A DNA stretch of 37,915 nt from Candidatus Omnitrophota bacterium (GTDB lineage: Bacteria; Omnitrophota; Gorgyraeia; Zapsychrales; Fredricksoniimonadaceae). The position numbers and the translations under genes were made by a program. Under the pieces are notes generated by a model. That model saw nothing but the letters and a program-made list of their open reading frames with translations, was not told the origin of the DNA and searched no databases. The stretch lies in assembly GCA_903860135.1 (NCBI GenBank), contig CAIOPG010000009.1, positions 1 through 37,915 of the forward strand, in the 5' to 3' direction. Shown here one piece after another: positions 16,511 to 24,098 of this stretch. The first letter of the stretch is position 1. Each line of letters starts with the position of its first letter.

Positions 16511-17608
16511 ATGAAAGTCGTCTTTATAACACGCGAAGGGTATGAACTGTCCGGCGCCAGGGTGCGTTGCCATAACTTTGCACGGGAACTCCGCATTCAT
16601 GGCATCGATGCCCGTGTCTTTTCCTTCGCGGATCAATTCGGGGCTCTTTATGGCGAAAAAGAATTCGGGATGTCTTTGCCTTATAAGGTTTGGTTGAATA
16701 TCTTAGCATTGAAAACATTTCTGAAAGAAGATCCAGGCACAGTTTTTATTTTACAACGGTTCAACTATCATGCCCTGGCACCATTGTTAGCCGCCGGGAT
16801 TAAGAAGAATCGTGTGGTCTTTGATTGTGATGATTGGAATATCAGGGAAAATCCTGTTTATCATTTCGGGTTTTATCCGAGTTCCAAGATGGAATATTTA
16901 ACGCGTTGTGTCGCCGGGAAGTCGGTGCTTTGCCTTGCCGCAAGCCATTATCTTCAGGAATATTTAAAACCATTCAACCCGCGCACCGCTTATGTGCCAA
17001 CAGGAGTTGACACGCAGAAGTTTTGCCCTTGTTCAGGGCATCAGCGAGATGATGTTGTATTCTCCTGGGTCGGGACGGCCTATCACGCTGATATGGGAGA
17101 TAACCTTGATTTTCTATTGGCATGTTTTGGATCCTTAGCCGATCGTTACGCGCACATTAAGCTGAATTTGGCCGGCGAAGGAAAATATTTTGAACAGTTT
17201 CGCGTTAAGGTCAGCCAACACCGCCATGCCGCGCGCATCAAGGTGGATCCCTGGATCACGGCCGATGCCATGCCCGGCTATCTCGCGGGTGTTGATGCCG
17301 GGCTTTTACCCCTCATTCAACCTACAAAATTCAATCTTTCCAAAAGCCCGACAAAATTATTTGAATATATGGCCATGGGCTTGCCGACAGTTGCTAGTAT
17401 AACGGGTGAAGCCGGGCATATTCTGCAACAGGGGAAGACCGGTTTGCTAGCCCGTGATCAGCCTGAATTCCAGGCAGGCATGCAGTTACTCATTGATAAT
17501 CCGGCGTTGCGGCTGACGATGGGGCAGTGTGCCAGGCAAACCATTGAAGCCGCCTATTCACTTAAAATACTCGGCGGGCAGTTGGCAGGCCTTTTGAAAG
17601 ATCTTTAA
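16511..17608 (+). CDS. Glycosyltransferase family 4-like protein
   Basis: 365 residues in two Rossmann halves (GT-B fold). The N-terminal half begins MKVVFITREGYELSGARVRCHNFARELR. The C-terminal half contains FSWVGTAYHADMGDN, LAGEGKYFEQF and the donor-binding segment SKSPTKLFEYMAMGLPTVAS. It probably transfers a nucleotide-activated sugar to a surface glycan at the cytoplasmic face. An AAGGTGAT site precedes ATG 16511 by 12 nt; a GTG at 16496 overlaps the previous gene and is less likely. Confidence 0.85.
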   Translation: MKVVFITREGYELSGARVRCHNFARELRIHGIDARVFSFADQFGALYGEKEFGMSLPYKVWLNILALKTFLKEDPGTVFILQRFNYHALAPLLAAGIKKNRVVFDCDDWNIRENPVYHFGFYPSSKMEYLTRCVAGKSVLCLAASHYLQEYLKPFNPRTAYVPTGVDTQKFCPCSGHQRDDVVFSWVGTAYHADMGDNLDFLLACFGSLADRYAHIKLNLAGEGKYFEQFRVKVSQHRHAARIKVDPWITADAMPGYLAGVDAGLLPLIQPTKFNLSKSPTKLFEYMAMGLPTVASITGEAGHILQQGKTGLLARDQPEFQAGMQLLIDNPALRLTMGQCARQTIEAAYSLKILGGQLAGLLKDL

Positions 17609-17637
17609 CCCGCATTTTTCAATGGAGCAGTTTTGTC

Positions 17638-18471
17638 ATGATATCCCTGGTTGTGTTAACATTTAATAGTGCGGGCCATATCCGGGCTTGTTTATCGGCA
17701 GTGACTGCGTCGGGGGTGAGCGGCCTTGAGATCATTGTGGTGGATAACGGGTCAACCGACACGACGGTGACCATTATCCGCGATGAATATCCCGATGTCC
17801 TCGTCGTGCCCAATCAGCTTAATATGGGTGCCAGCAAGGCACGGAATCAGGGGGTGGCGCTGGCGCAGGGGGCATGGATCATGTCCCTCGACAGTGATGT
17901 GGTGCTGGCGCCTGGCTTTCTTCAGGAATTTCTGTTGGTGGAAAAGGGATTTCAGGCTAATATCGGGATGGTTCAGACCAATATCCTCGATGAAGACGGG
18001 GGCCGTATCTATTCACAGGGTGTTCAGCTTTCTCTCTGGCGGCGCTTTCATGACATCAATCGGGGCAAGCCGGCGACGGCGGTGCATCCAGGCGTAAGAA
18101 GAATATTGGGGCCGTGTTCTGCAGCGGCATTCTACCGGCGAGCGATGCTCGATCAAGTCAGGGAAGCCACCGGTTATTTCGATGAAAGGTTCTTTTTTCT
18201 CGTTGAGGATGTTGACCTGGCCTGGCGCGCACGACGGGCGGGCTGGGGCGTTGCTTTCTTGCCCGAAGCAAAATGCCGGCATACGGGCAATGGTTCGGCG
18301 ACAACAGCCCAACGCAGGCAGTACCTTTCTTTCCGCAACCGCTTTTTGATGATCTATAAGAATGAAAGCTTGTGGCGCAGGGTCGGTACCTATGCCCTGT
18401 CATGGCCGTATGATGTGACGCGTTTCATTTATATGTTGTTGTTCAACCCTTATCTGCGGCAGGAGAAATGA
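17638..18471 (+). CDS. Glycosyltransferase family 2
   Basis: 277-residue GT-A enzyme. The N-terminal nucleotide-binding strand is ISLVVLTFNSAGHIRACLSAV with VVDNGSTDTT; the metal-binding D85-S-D87 follows; the later EDVDLAWRARRAGW motif supplies the acidic catalytic region, and a QRRQYLSFRNRF segment comes near the end. It resembles rhamnosyl- or galactofuranosyl-transferases of polysaccharide clusters. Its stop overlaps the next ATG (ATGA), suggesting coupled translation with the epimerase. Confidence 0.9.
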   Translation: MISLVVLTFNSAGHIRACLSAVTASGVSGLEIIVVDNGSTDTTVTIIRDEYPDVLVVPNQLNMGASKARNQGVALAQGAWIMSLDSDVVLAPGFLQEFLLVEKGFQANIGMVQTNILDEDGGRIYSQGVQLSLWRRFHDINRGKPATAVHPGVRRILGPCSAAAFYRRAMLDQVREATGYFDERFFFLVEDVDLAWRARRAGWGVAFLPEAKCRHTGNGSATTAQRRQYLSFRNRFLMIYKNESLWRRVGTYALSWPYDVTRFIYMLLFNPYLRQEK

Positions 18472-19541
18472 TGGCCAGAATTTTGATCACCGGCGGCTGT
18501 GGCTTTATTGGTTCATCGCTGGCATTGGATCTTACGCAGCGCGGCCATGCCGTGATGGTGCTCGACAATTTGAGCCGCCGCGGTTCGGAACTCATTCTGC
18601 CGCGGTTATTGGCTCAAGGTGTTGGCTTTCAGCATGCGGATATCCGTAATGCCGAAGATGTTGACAAGTTGAAGGCTGATTTTAACTGCCTGATCGAATG
18701 CAGTGCCGAACCCTCGGTGATGTCAGGCGCAGAAGGGGATGAGGCCCGTTATTTGCTCAATGTCAATTTACACGGAGCCCTGAACATGTTTGAATGGGCC
18801 CGGCGGCGCAAGGTGCCGGTCATCTTTTTATCCAGTTCACGTGTTTATCCTTATGACCGTCTCAATGCCTGCCAATTCAAGGAGACAGCCACACGCTTTG
18901 AATTCATCGATGGTTGCCCGGGTGTCAGCGCGGACGGTGTGAGCGTCAACATGCCGCTCGAAGGGGTGCGTTCTCTTTATGGGGCCAGTAAACTGGCGGC
19001 AGAGTTCATTTTGAAAGAATATGCCGTGCAATACAGCCTGCCCGCGATCATCAACCGCTGCGGGGTCGTGGCTGGTCCGTGGCAGATGGCCCGGGCAGAT
19101 CAGGGTATCTTTACATTCTGGATGGCGCGCCATTATTTCAAGATCCCGCTCGCCTATTTCGGCTTTGGCGGCAAAGGGCATCAGGTGCGTGATCTTTTAC
19201 ATGTTCAGGATCTGGCTGACTTAGTTGCGCGGCAAGTGACAGCCTTGATTGAAAAGCCTTCTGATTTCCCTGGTTCTATTTATAATGCCGGAGGTTCTGC
19301 CCGTTCCACGCTGTCATTGAAGGAAACAACGACCCTGTGCCGTCAAATAACAGGGCATGAGGTGCCTGTTACCGCCAGGATCACCGATCGTCCGCTGGAT
19401 ATGCGCTGGTATGTAACGGATAACGGGGATACAGCCAAGACATTCGGATGGGCGCCCGTGAGGTCACCGCAAGACACCTTGCAGGATATTTTCACATGGA
19501 TCAACACACATGCAACAACCCTTAAGGGGCTATTGTCATGA
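18468..19541 (+). CDS. NAD-dependent epimerase/dehydratase (CDP-paratose-2-epimerase-like)
   Basis: 357-residue extended SDR. The NAD-binding motif GGCGFIGS is at residues ~8-15, VLDNLSRRGSE is typical of the CDP-paratose/tyvelose epimerase branch, and the catalytic pair is Y171xxxK175 (SLYGASKLAAE). The middle part INRCGVVAGPWQMARADQGIF and FGGKGHQVRDLLHVQDLADL also match this branch. The enzyme would epimerise or dehydrate a nucleotide sugar for surface glycan. AGGAG precedes the ATG. A second, related SDR follows after 16 bp. Confidence 0.85.
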   Translation: MMARILITGGCGFIGSSLALDLTQRGHAVMVLDNLSRRGSELILPRLLAQGVGFQHADIRNAEDVDKLKADFNCLIECSAEPSVMSGAEGDEARYLLNVNLHGALNMFEWARRRKVPVIFLSSSRVYPYDRLNACQFKETATRFEFIDGCPGVSADGVSVNMPLEGVRSLYGASKLAAEFILKEYAVQYSLPAIINRCGVVAGPWQMARADQGIFTFWMARHYFKIPLAYFGFGGKGHQVRDLLHVQDLADLVARQVTALIEKPSDFPGSIYNAGGSARSTLSLKETTTLCRQITGHEVPVTARITDRPLDMRWYVTDNGDTAKTFGWAPVRSPQDTLQDIFTWINTHATTLKGLLS

Positions 19542-19557
19542 TGGGACGGAGGTTGGC

Positions 19558-20634
19558 ATGAGCATTGTTGTTGTGACCGGAGCGGCTGGGCTTATTGGTG
19601 CCGAAGCCGTGCGTTTCTTCTCTCGACGCGGGTTTAAGGTTGTCGGCATTGACAATGATATGCGGCGTTATTTCTTTGGCGCTGAAGGGAGTTCACAGCC
19701 AAACCTTGAAGGCATGGTGGCGCAGTGCCCGGGGTTTGTGAATCACGCCATCGATATACGCGACCGGGCGGTGCTGACAGCTATATTCCAGGAATATAAC
19801 AAAGACATCGCCCTGGTGATCCATTGCGCGGCTCAGCCCAGCCATGACTGGGCGACCAGGGAGCCGTTAACGGATTTTGATATCAATGCGGTGAGCACCC
19901 TGAATCTTCTCGAAGCGGTGCGGCAGTATTGCCCAAAGGCTGTATTTATCCTGACTTCAACCAATAAAGTTTACGGCGATCATGTCAACCAGCTGCATTT
20001 TACTGAGCAGGCAACTCGCTGGGAACTGGACGCAGGGCATCCCTATTTTGCCAAAGGGGTTGATGAACGGATGTCGCTCGACCAGTGCCTGCATTCTTTG
20101 TTCGGTGTTTCCAAGCTGGCCGGCGATCTTTTAACCCAGGAATACGCCCGTTATTTCGGGATCAAGACAGGTATTTTCCGCGGCGGTTGTTTATCTGGAC
20201 CAGGGCATGCCGGGGTTGAAGGGCACGGGTTTCTGGCGTATTTGATGAAGTGTGCTGTTGTGGGCAGGCCCTATTGCATCTATGGTTACGGCGGCAAACA
20301 GGTCAGGGACAATATTCACAGCCACGATCTTGTCATGGCGTTCGATCATTTCTTTCGCGCCCCGCGTGCCGGCGAAGTTTATAATATCGGGGGCAGTCGT
20401 TTCAGTCATTGTTCCCTCGTCGAAGCCGTGGCTTTAACGGAAAAGATCACCGGCCAACGGATGAATATTCTTCTCTCTGATGAAGCTCGCCGCGGGGATC
20501 ATATTTGGTGGGTCAGTGATGTTTCAAAATTTGCGTCACATTATCCGGCGTGGGAGCTGACGCGGGGCGTCGAGTCTATCCTCGTTGAGATATTTAACAT
20601 GAATGCTACACGCTGGACAACAGCTTCTTCCTGA
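19558..20634 (+). CDS. Second CDP-paratose-2-epimerase-like SDR, catalytic Tyr replaced by Phe
   Basis: 358 residues, extended SDR with GAAGLIGAEAVRFF, GIDNDMRRYFFG and CAAQPSHDWATREPLTDFDINA, hallmarks of a subgroup often annotated as CDP-paratose 2-epimerase. At the YxxxK site it reads F182-G-V-S-K186: the lysine is kept but the tyrosine is phenylalanine. Y190-range alternatives were not seen, although TSTNKVYGD contains a nearby Tyr. ATG 19558 has CGGAGG 7 nt upstream, so the longer frame from 19510 is not used. It probably works with the preceding SDR on a dideoxy- or branched sugar nucleotide (inference). Confidence 0.8.
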   Translation: MSIVVVTGAAGLIGAEAVRFFSRRGFKVVGIDNDMRRYFFGAEGSSQPNLEGMVAQCPGFVNHAIDIRDRAVLTAIFQEYNKDIALVIHCAAQPSHDWATREPLTDFDINAVSTLNLLEAVRQYCPKAVFILTSTNKVYGDHVNQLHFTEQATRWELDAGHPYFAKGVDERMSLDQCLHSLFGVSKLAGDLLTQEYARYFGIKTGIFRGGCLSGPGHAGVEGHGFLAYLMKCAVVGRPYCIYGYGGKQVRDNIHSHDLVMAFDHFFRAPRAGEVYNIGGSRFSHCSLVEAVALTEKITGQRMNILLSDEARRGDHIWWVSDVSKFASHYPAWELTRGVESILVEIFNMNATRWTTASS

Positions 20635-20639
20635 GAATT

Positions 20640-20667
20640 GAAACTTTTTCCTGCCTGTGGTGTCTAA
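20640..20667 (+). promoter_or_regulatory. ECF-sigma-type promoter
   Basis: GAAACTT (20640-20646), a 16-bp spacer and TCTAA (20663-20667) match the RpoE-like pattern (GGAACTT, 16-17 bp, TCTGA). It sits 66 bp before an ECF sigma gene, the common autoregulation arrangement. Confidence 0.65.
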
Positions 20668-20732
20668 TTAAACAAGAGGGCGCATTTGAGTAATATTTAT
20701 TCTTTTTGCTATTTTATGCCGGGAGTCGGTTG

Positions 20733-21284
20733 ATGGCTGATCTTGCAGATGATGTTATTGGCCGGGCTTCCGCCGGAGACATTGCCGCCTTCGAGGAGAT
20801 TTACAGGTATCATGCCGGCATGGTCTATCGCGTGGCGTTGCGCATGATGGCGCGTGTGGAAGATGCGGAAGAAGTAACACAACAGGTGTTTATAAGTGTT
20901 CATAAGCATTTAAAGTCTTTCAATGGCAAGTCGTCACTGAAGACATGGCTTTACCGGATCACGGTCAATTGTTCTTTAAATACCCTCAAAGCCAGAAAAA
21001 GACATGTTGAAGTTGCCTGGGTGGAAGGTTTTGACCCAGAGGACACACACGATAATGTCAGGGAAACGCTGACGCGTGGCGAAATACATCAGCAGATAAC
21101 AGATCTGCTCGAAGAGATCACACCTGACCAGCGGGCATGTATCCTGTTCAGGACGCAAGAGGGTTTAAGTTATGAAGAGATCGCTCTGACACTGGGTATC
21201 AATGTGAACACCGTGCGTTCCAGGCTTAAACGGGCGCGCGAAGCATTATTGACCGCAAGAACAAGGAAGGGGGTGGCGGTATGA
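20733..21284 (+). CDS. RNA polymerase ECF sigma factor (sigma-70 family)
   Basis: 183 residues. Region 2 is FEEIYRYHAGMVYRVALRMM with DAEEVTQQVFISVHKHLKSFNGKSSLKTWLYRITVN (residues ~20-85). Region 4 is LEEITPDQRACILFRTQEGLSYEEIALTLGINVNTVRSRLKRAREALL (~128-175). Regions 1.1 and 3 are absent, which defines the ECF type. Start ATG 20733 is preferred over TTG 20706, because a GGGAGTCGG stretch precedes it. Its stop overlaps the anti-sigma gene (ATGA). It probably responds to envelope stress, judging from its partner genes. Confidence 0.92.
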   Translation: MADLADDVIGRASAGDIAAFEEIYRYHAGMVYRVALRMMARVEDAEEVTQQVFISVHKHLKSFNGKSSLKTWLYRITVNCSLNTLKARKRHVEVAWVEGFDPEDTHDNVRETLTRGEIHQQITDLLEEITPDQRACILFRTQEGLSYEEIALTLGINVNTVRSRLKRAREALLTARTRKGVAV

Positions 21285-21763
21285 ATTGCCAGCAGACACA
21301 GGATTTATTGTTGACAGATTTTCTCGATCAACAGACTAACCCGGAGCAACAGCTTCAGGTTCACCAGCATCTTAAGGATTGTTCCGTTTGCCGTGAGCAG
21401 TGGGCGTCCATAACGGCGGTTGACGCGACGCTTAAAAATGTCCCTTCGCCCGACGGTCCTTCCCCTTATGTTTGGGAGAGGATCGCGGATAAAGTTCAAG
21501 CCAGGCCGGCATCTTGGCTGGATGTGGTTCAGGAGAATCTGGCCGGTTTGATCGAAGGGTTCAAGCCGGCATGGGGTTATGGGAGTTTTGTCGGTGCCAT
21601 GCTGGTTGTTCTGGTGGTAGTTCTCCCGTTAGTTGTTCAACAGCAACACCAGGCGGCCACAGCTGATCGGGAGTATCTTCTGCAGTTGGTTTATGCGGAT
21701 GATAAGAATGCAGGCGATGGTGATGTATCTGACAGCGGGTTTGTGGTGGATCATCTTTTATAA
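21281..21763 (+). CDS. Membrane-anchored zinc-finger anti-sigma factor
   Basis: 160 residues. The N-terminus has a zf-HC2 anti-sigma zinc site (C3 and HQHLKDCSVC, that is H28xxxC32xxC35-type). A single membrane helix at ~108-124 (GAMLVVLVVVLPLVV) is followed by a ~35-residue acidic tail outside. It should hold the preceding sigma factor at the membrane until a periplasmic signal releases it. Start overlaps the sigma stop by ATGA, so the two are co-translated. Confidence 0.87.
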   Translation: MNCQQTQDLLLTDFLDQQTNPEQQLQVHQHLKDCSVCREQWASITAVDATLKNVPSPDGPSPYVWERIADKVQARPASWLDVVQENLAGLIEGFKPAWGYGSFVGAMLVVLVVVLPLVVQQQHQAATADREYLLQLVYADDKNAGDGDVSDSGFVVDHLL

Positions 21764-21776
21764 ACAAGGAGATCGT

Positions 21777-22280
21777 ATGTCAAAGATCAAATGGATGGTT
21801 ATGTGCGTCTTTATTGGTGTTGTGTTGCTTTTTCTGGCGGGGGCGTTGCTGCAGAAGGGGCGCGGGTGTCCTTTAATGAAACCTCTGGCGCATAAAGAAT
21901 GGAAGCACGATGAGGCCGCCTTGGGATTGTCACCCGAACAACGCGCCCAGATGAAAGCACTGCGTGATGAATTCAAGGTTAAACGCGATGCGTTGCAGGC
22001 CAAAATACAGATCCAGCGTGAAGCGCTAAGGCAGGAATTGGATGGAGCCAATCCGGATCGGGCCAAAGCGGAGGCCATTATCCAAGCAACAACCTTGCTC
22101 GAGCAACAGCGTTCCATGGATCATGTTGATCACGTTTTCAAGATCCGAACTATCCTTAAACCGGAGCAATTTCAACAACTGCGCCAGTTCCATGACCAAA
22201 GGATCGGTCAGCGCGGTGAACACCCCCGGCGTCATGGCTTCGGCCCTGATAATGACCAAGATGCTCCGCAGGAAAAATAA
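21777..22280 (+). CDS. Spy/CpxP/ZraP-like periplasmic helical protein
   Basis: 167 residues with one N-terminal hydrophobic segment (WMVMCVFIGVVLLFLAGALL, anchor or signal). A long coiled-coil-like helix follows, with two LTxxQ-type motifs: LGLSPEQRAQMKALRDEFK and ILKPEQFQQLRQF. This is the pattern of Spy/CpxP chaperones and metal-responsive CnrX/ZraP proteins, which either protect periplasmic proteins or sense stress for an ECF sigma pathway. The His/Arg-rich tail (GEHPRRHGFGPD) might bind metal. AAGGAG precedes ATG 21777. It is the last gene of the sigma operon. Confidence 0.82.
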   Translation: MSKIKWMVMCVFIGVVLLFLAGALLQKGRGCPLMKPLAHKEWKHDEAALGLSPEQRAQMKALRDEFKVKRDALQAKIQIQREALRQELDGANPDRAKAEAIIQATTLLEQQRSMDHVDHVFKIRTILKPEQFQQLRQFHDQRIGQRGEHPRRHGFGPDNDQDAPQEK

Positions 22281-22287
22281 TTGATGC

Positions 22288-22316
22288 TTTACCCGAATGA
22301 AAAAGTCTGGTATAAA
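22288..22316 (+). promoter_or_regulatory. Promoter of tRNA-Ser(CGA)
   Basis: TTTACC (22288-22293), 17-bp spacer, TATAAA (22311-22316), 45 bp before the mature tRNA. Confidence 0.6.
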
Positions 22317-22361
22317 CTGTCCATGGTTCATTAGCTGCAGTTTGTTTCATTGTTACATTTT

Positions 22362-22453
22362 GGAGAGATGTCTGAGTGGTTGAAGGAGACGGTCTCGAAA
22401 ATCGTTATACCGGGTAACTGGTATCCAGGGTTCGAATCCCTGTCTCTCCGCCA
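22362..22453 (+). tRNA. tRNA-Ser(CGA), reads UCG
   Basis: Acceptor GGAGAGA pairs with TCTCTCC (22443-22449), discriminator G, CCA encoded (22451-22453). The anticodon loop CTCGAAA on an ACGGT/ATCGT stem gives CGA. There is a long class II variable arm (ATACC...GGTAT) and the T-arm CAGGG-TTCGAAT-CCCTG. Complete serine tRNA. Confidence 0.96.
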
Positions 22454-22467
22454 TTGTTGAAGCTCAG

Positions 22468-22501
22468 GCGAACCCTGTCCGGTAGGTGCGGACAGGGTCG
22501 C
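22468..22501 (+). other. Hairpin after tRNA-Ser(CGA)
   Basis: GCGAACCCTGTCC (22468-22480) pairs with GGACAGGGTCGC (22490-22501), with one bulged A. What follows is A-rich, not T-rich, so it is not a standard terminator in either direction. It could be a partial terminator or processing signal. Confidence 0.55.
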
Positions 22502-22523
22502 TTGGAGCAAAAAAAGAGTAGGT

Positions 22524-23357
22524 ATGGATAAAGAAATAAATACTACAAAGATCGCTATCTTTAGAAAACAGGAAATCCGCAAAACCATTCATAACAATGA
22601 ATGGTTTTTTGTTATTGAGGATATTGTCTTGGCATTGACCGATTCGAATGATGCCAAGCAGTACATTCAAAGGATGAAGCAGCGGGATGAGGAGCTTGCC
22701 AAAGGGTGGGTACAAATTGTACATACCCTTGCTGTTCAGACTACTGGCGGTAAACAGCGGATGATCTGCGCTAATACAGAGGGTGTTTTTCGTATTATTC
22801 AGTCGATACCGTCAGCCAAGGCTGAGCCGTTTAAGCGTTGGCTGGCTAAAGTGGGTTACGAGAGGATCCAGGAGATAGAGAATCCCGAATTAGCTCAAAA
22901 GAGAATCCGGGCATTATATAAGGCTAAAGGCTATAGCGATGACTGGATCGAGAAGCGGATGCGTGGGATCGCCATCCGTGAGGAGTTGACCGACCAATGG
23001 CAGAAGCGCGGCATTAAGGAGCAAAAGGAATACGAAATACTGACCGCCGAAATCTCTAAAGCGACTTTTGAGATGACCCCATCGGCCTATAAGAAGCACA
23101 AAGGTCTCAAGCGGGAGAATCTCAGGGATCACATGACCGACTTGGAGCTTATCTTTTCCATGCTTGGAGAGGCGTCAACGAAAGAGATCGCCATTAATAA
23201 AGACGCTCAGGGATTTGTGGAGAACAAGCAAGTCGCTTTTGAGGGCGGCACTGTAGCAGGTAATGCGAGAAAAGAACTTGAGTTAAAGAGCGGCAAGAAG
23301 GTGATTAGCAAAGAGAATTATAAGAAGCTGCCACAGAATAAGAATCTGTTAAAATAG
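22524..23357 (+). CDS. BRO-N domain protein with DinD-like C-terminus
   Basis: 277 residues. Residues ~5-115 form a BRO-N domain (FRKQEIRKTIHNNEWFFV, VIEDIVLALTDS, YIQRMKQRDEELAKGW, then IICxNTEGVFRIIQSIPS-type sequence and PFKRWLAKVGYERIQE). The rest matches what is usually found in stand-alone BRO/antirepressor-like proteins, with a terminal GGTVAGNARKELELKSGKKV segment shared with DinD. BRO-N proteins bind DNA; in phages they act as antirepressors. No other phage gene is here. Start ATG 22524 has GAGTAGG upstream. It sits directly behind tRNA-Ser, a common landing place for accessory DNA. Confidence 0.85.
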   Translation: MDKEINTTKIAIFRKQEIRKTIHNNEWFFVIEDIVLALTDSNDAKQYIQRMKQRDEELAKGWVQIVHTLAVQTTGGKQRMICANTEGVFRIIQSIPSAKAEPFKRWLAKVGYERIQEIENPELAQKRIRALYKAKGYSDDWIEKRMRGIAIREELTDQWQKRGIKEQKEYEILTAEISKATFEMTPSAYKKHKGLKRENLRDHMTDLELIFSMLGEASTKEIAINKDAQGFVENKQVAFEGGTVAGNARKELELKSGKKVISKENYKKLPQNKNLLK

Positions 23358-23399
23358 CAAAATTGACGCTAAGGTGAATCTTGTTCGAGGAAGTCGGCC

Positions 23400-23657
23400 A
23401 TGATTTGCAATATCGTTAGAATTAAGGAAGAGGTCCCAAGTATTCCGTCAACGTTGCACACTGCTCGTGCTGAAAGAATTGAAGATGCTTCAATCGTTGA
23501 TAAAGGCGAGTTTTATGAAGTTGTAAGAAATATTACATTTAGCAGCGTATCAACCGCAGCTGGTTTTGTAATGGGACGAGCTGCAAATGGGTGGATTGAG
23601 TGGAAAAATGATGAAGGCAAGACTCTTGATCAGGTAGAGCGGAAGAATGTTGCATAA
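23400..23657 (+). pseudogene. DUF4357-containing fragment
   Basis: 85 codons. The last ~45 residues (FEV-type VVRNITFSSVSTAAGFVMGRAANGWIEWKNDEGKTLDQ) match DUF4357, usually the C-terminal domain of a longer protein (often with a GIY-YIG nuclease or restriction-related part). The N-terminal ~35 residues show no recognised domain, so this is probably the tail of a larger gene that lost its front, though GAGGA precedes ATG 23400 and it could be translated. DUF4357 function is unknown. Confidence 0.55.
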
Positions 23658-23930
23658 AGTCATAGTTTATGAAAACCATGCGGTGGTTTGCCGAAATACA
23701 CAGTTCATCTTGAAATAACGGAAGATATGAACAACGAATCGGCGATGCTTGTAGAGCTAAAAGTATTTTATTCAAAGAGCATTGTTAGATAAGGGACGAA
23801 TTGCACCTTATTATCTATTTTCTTCGATTTCTATGGTATATTATTTGCTCGCAGTGTAGCAGAACCTGATTGCTGCGAAGTTCCACCGAGGTAGTTCAGA
23901 AGAAAGAGCGTAGTAGAAAAGGGGTGCAAA
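23658..23930 (+). other. Spacer with a C-terminal coding relic and a structured leader
   Basis: 23672-23791 holds an open frame without an ATG (GGLPKYTVHLEITEDMNNESAMLVELKVFYSKSIVR), probably another gene tail. After it, 23797-23930 is non-coding. At 23850-23895 are short complementary pieces (CGCAG/CTGCG, GCAG/CTGC, GAAC with two alternative GTTC copies) ahead of the 55-codon gene. I recognise no known riboswitch. TATATT at 23837 lacks a good -35. Confidence 0.45.
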
Positions 23931-24098
23931 ATGTCATTCATCTACAATCCGCGCACCCGACGCCCACAGGTTTGGACCTATCCTTTCTTTATTTTTATTC
24001 TATGCGGCATCGTTTACGGATTTTATGCTTATGGTGAAAAGAAGGCGGCAGAACGCGTCCCATTACCCGTAAACGCAGAAGCTGACAGGCAATTCTGA
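23931..24098 (+). CDS. 55-residue single-helix membrane peptide coupled to purU
   Basis: The frame encodes MSFIYNPRTRRPQVW, a membrane helix (TYPFFIFILCGIVYGFYAY, residues ~16-34) and a short charged tail ending ADRQF. AAAAGGGG lies a few nt before the ATG. Its stop overlaps the purU start as TGATG, so the two genes should be translated together. The basic N-terminus and acidic tail predict N-in topology. I do not recognise a family. The RBS, the overlap and the clean hydrophobic profile are the reasons to call it real. Confidence 0.65.
   Translation: MSFIYNPRTRRPQVWTYPFFIFILCGIVYGFYAYGEKKAAERVPLPVNAEADRQF

Noticed and set aside
22468..22501. Intrinsic terminator for tRNA-Ser(CGA)
   Set aside because: The stem is strong, but no U-run follows on either strand; listed only as a hairpin.
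22443..23930. Integrase-type attachment site at tRNA-Ser(CGA)
   Set aside because: No second copy of the tRNA 3' end was found before purU and no integrase gene is present.
23850..23930. Tetrahydrofolate or glycine riboswitch before the purU unit
   Set aside because: Short complementary segments exist but none of the conserved aptamer sequences I know.
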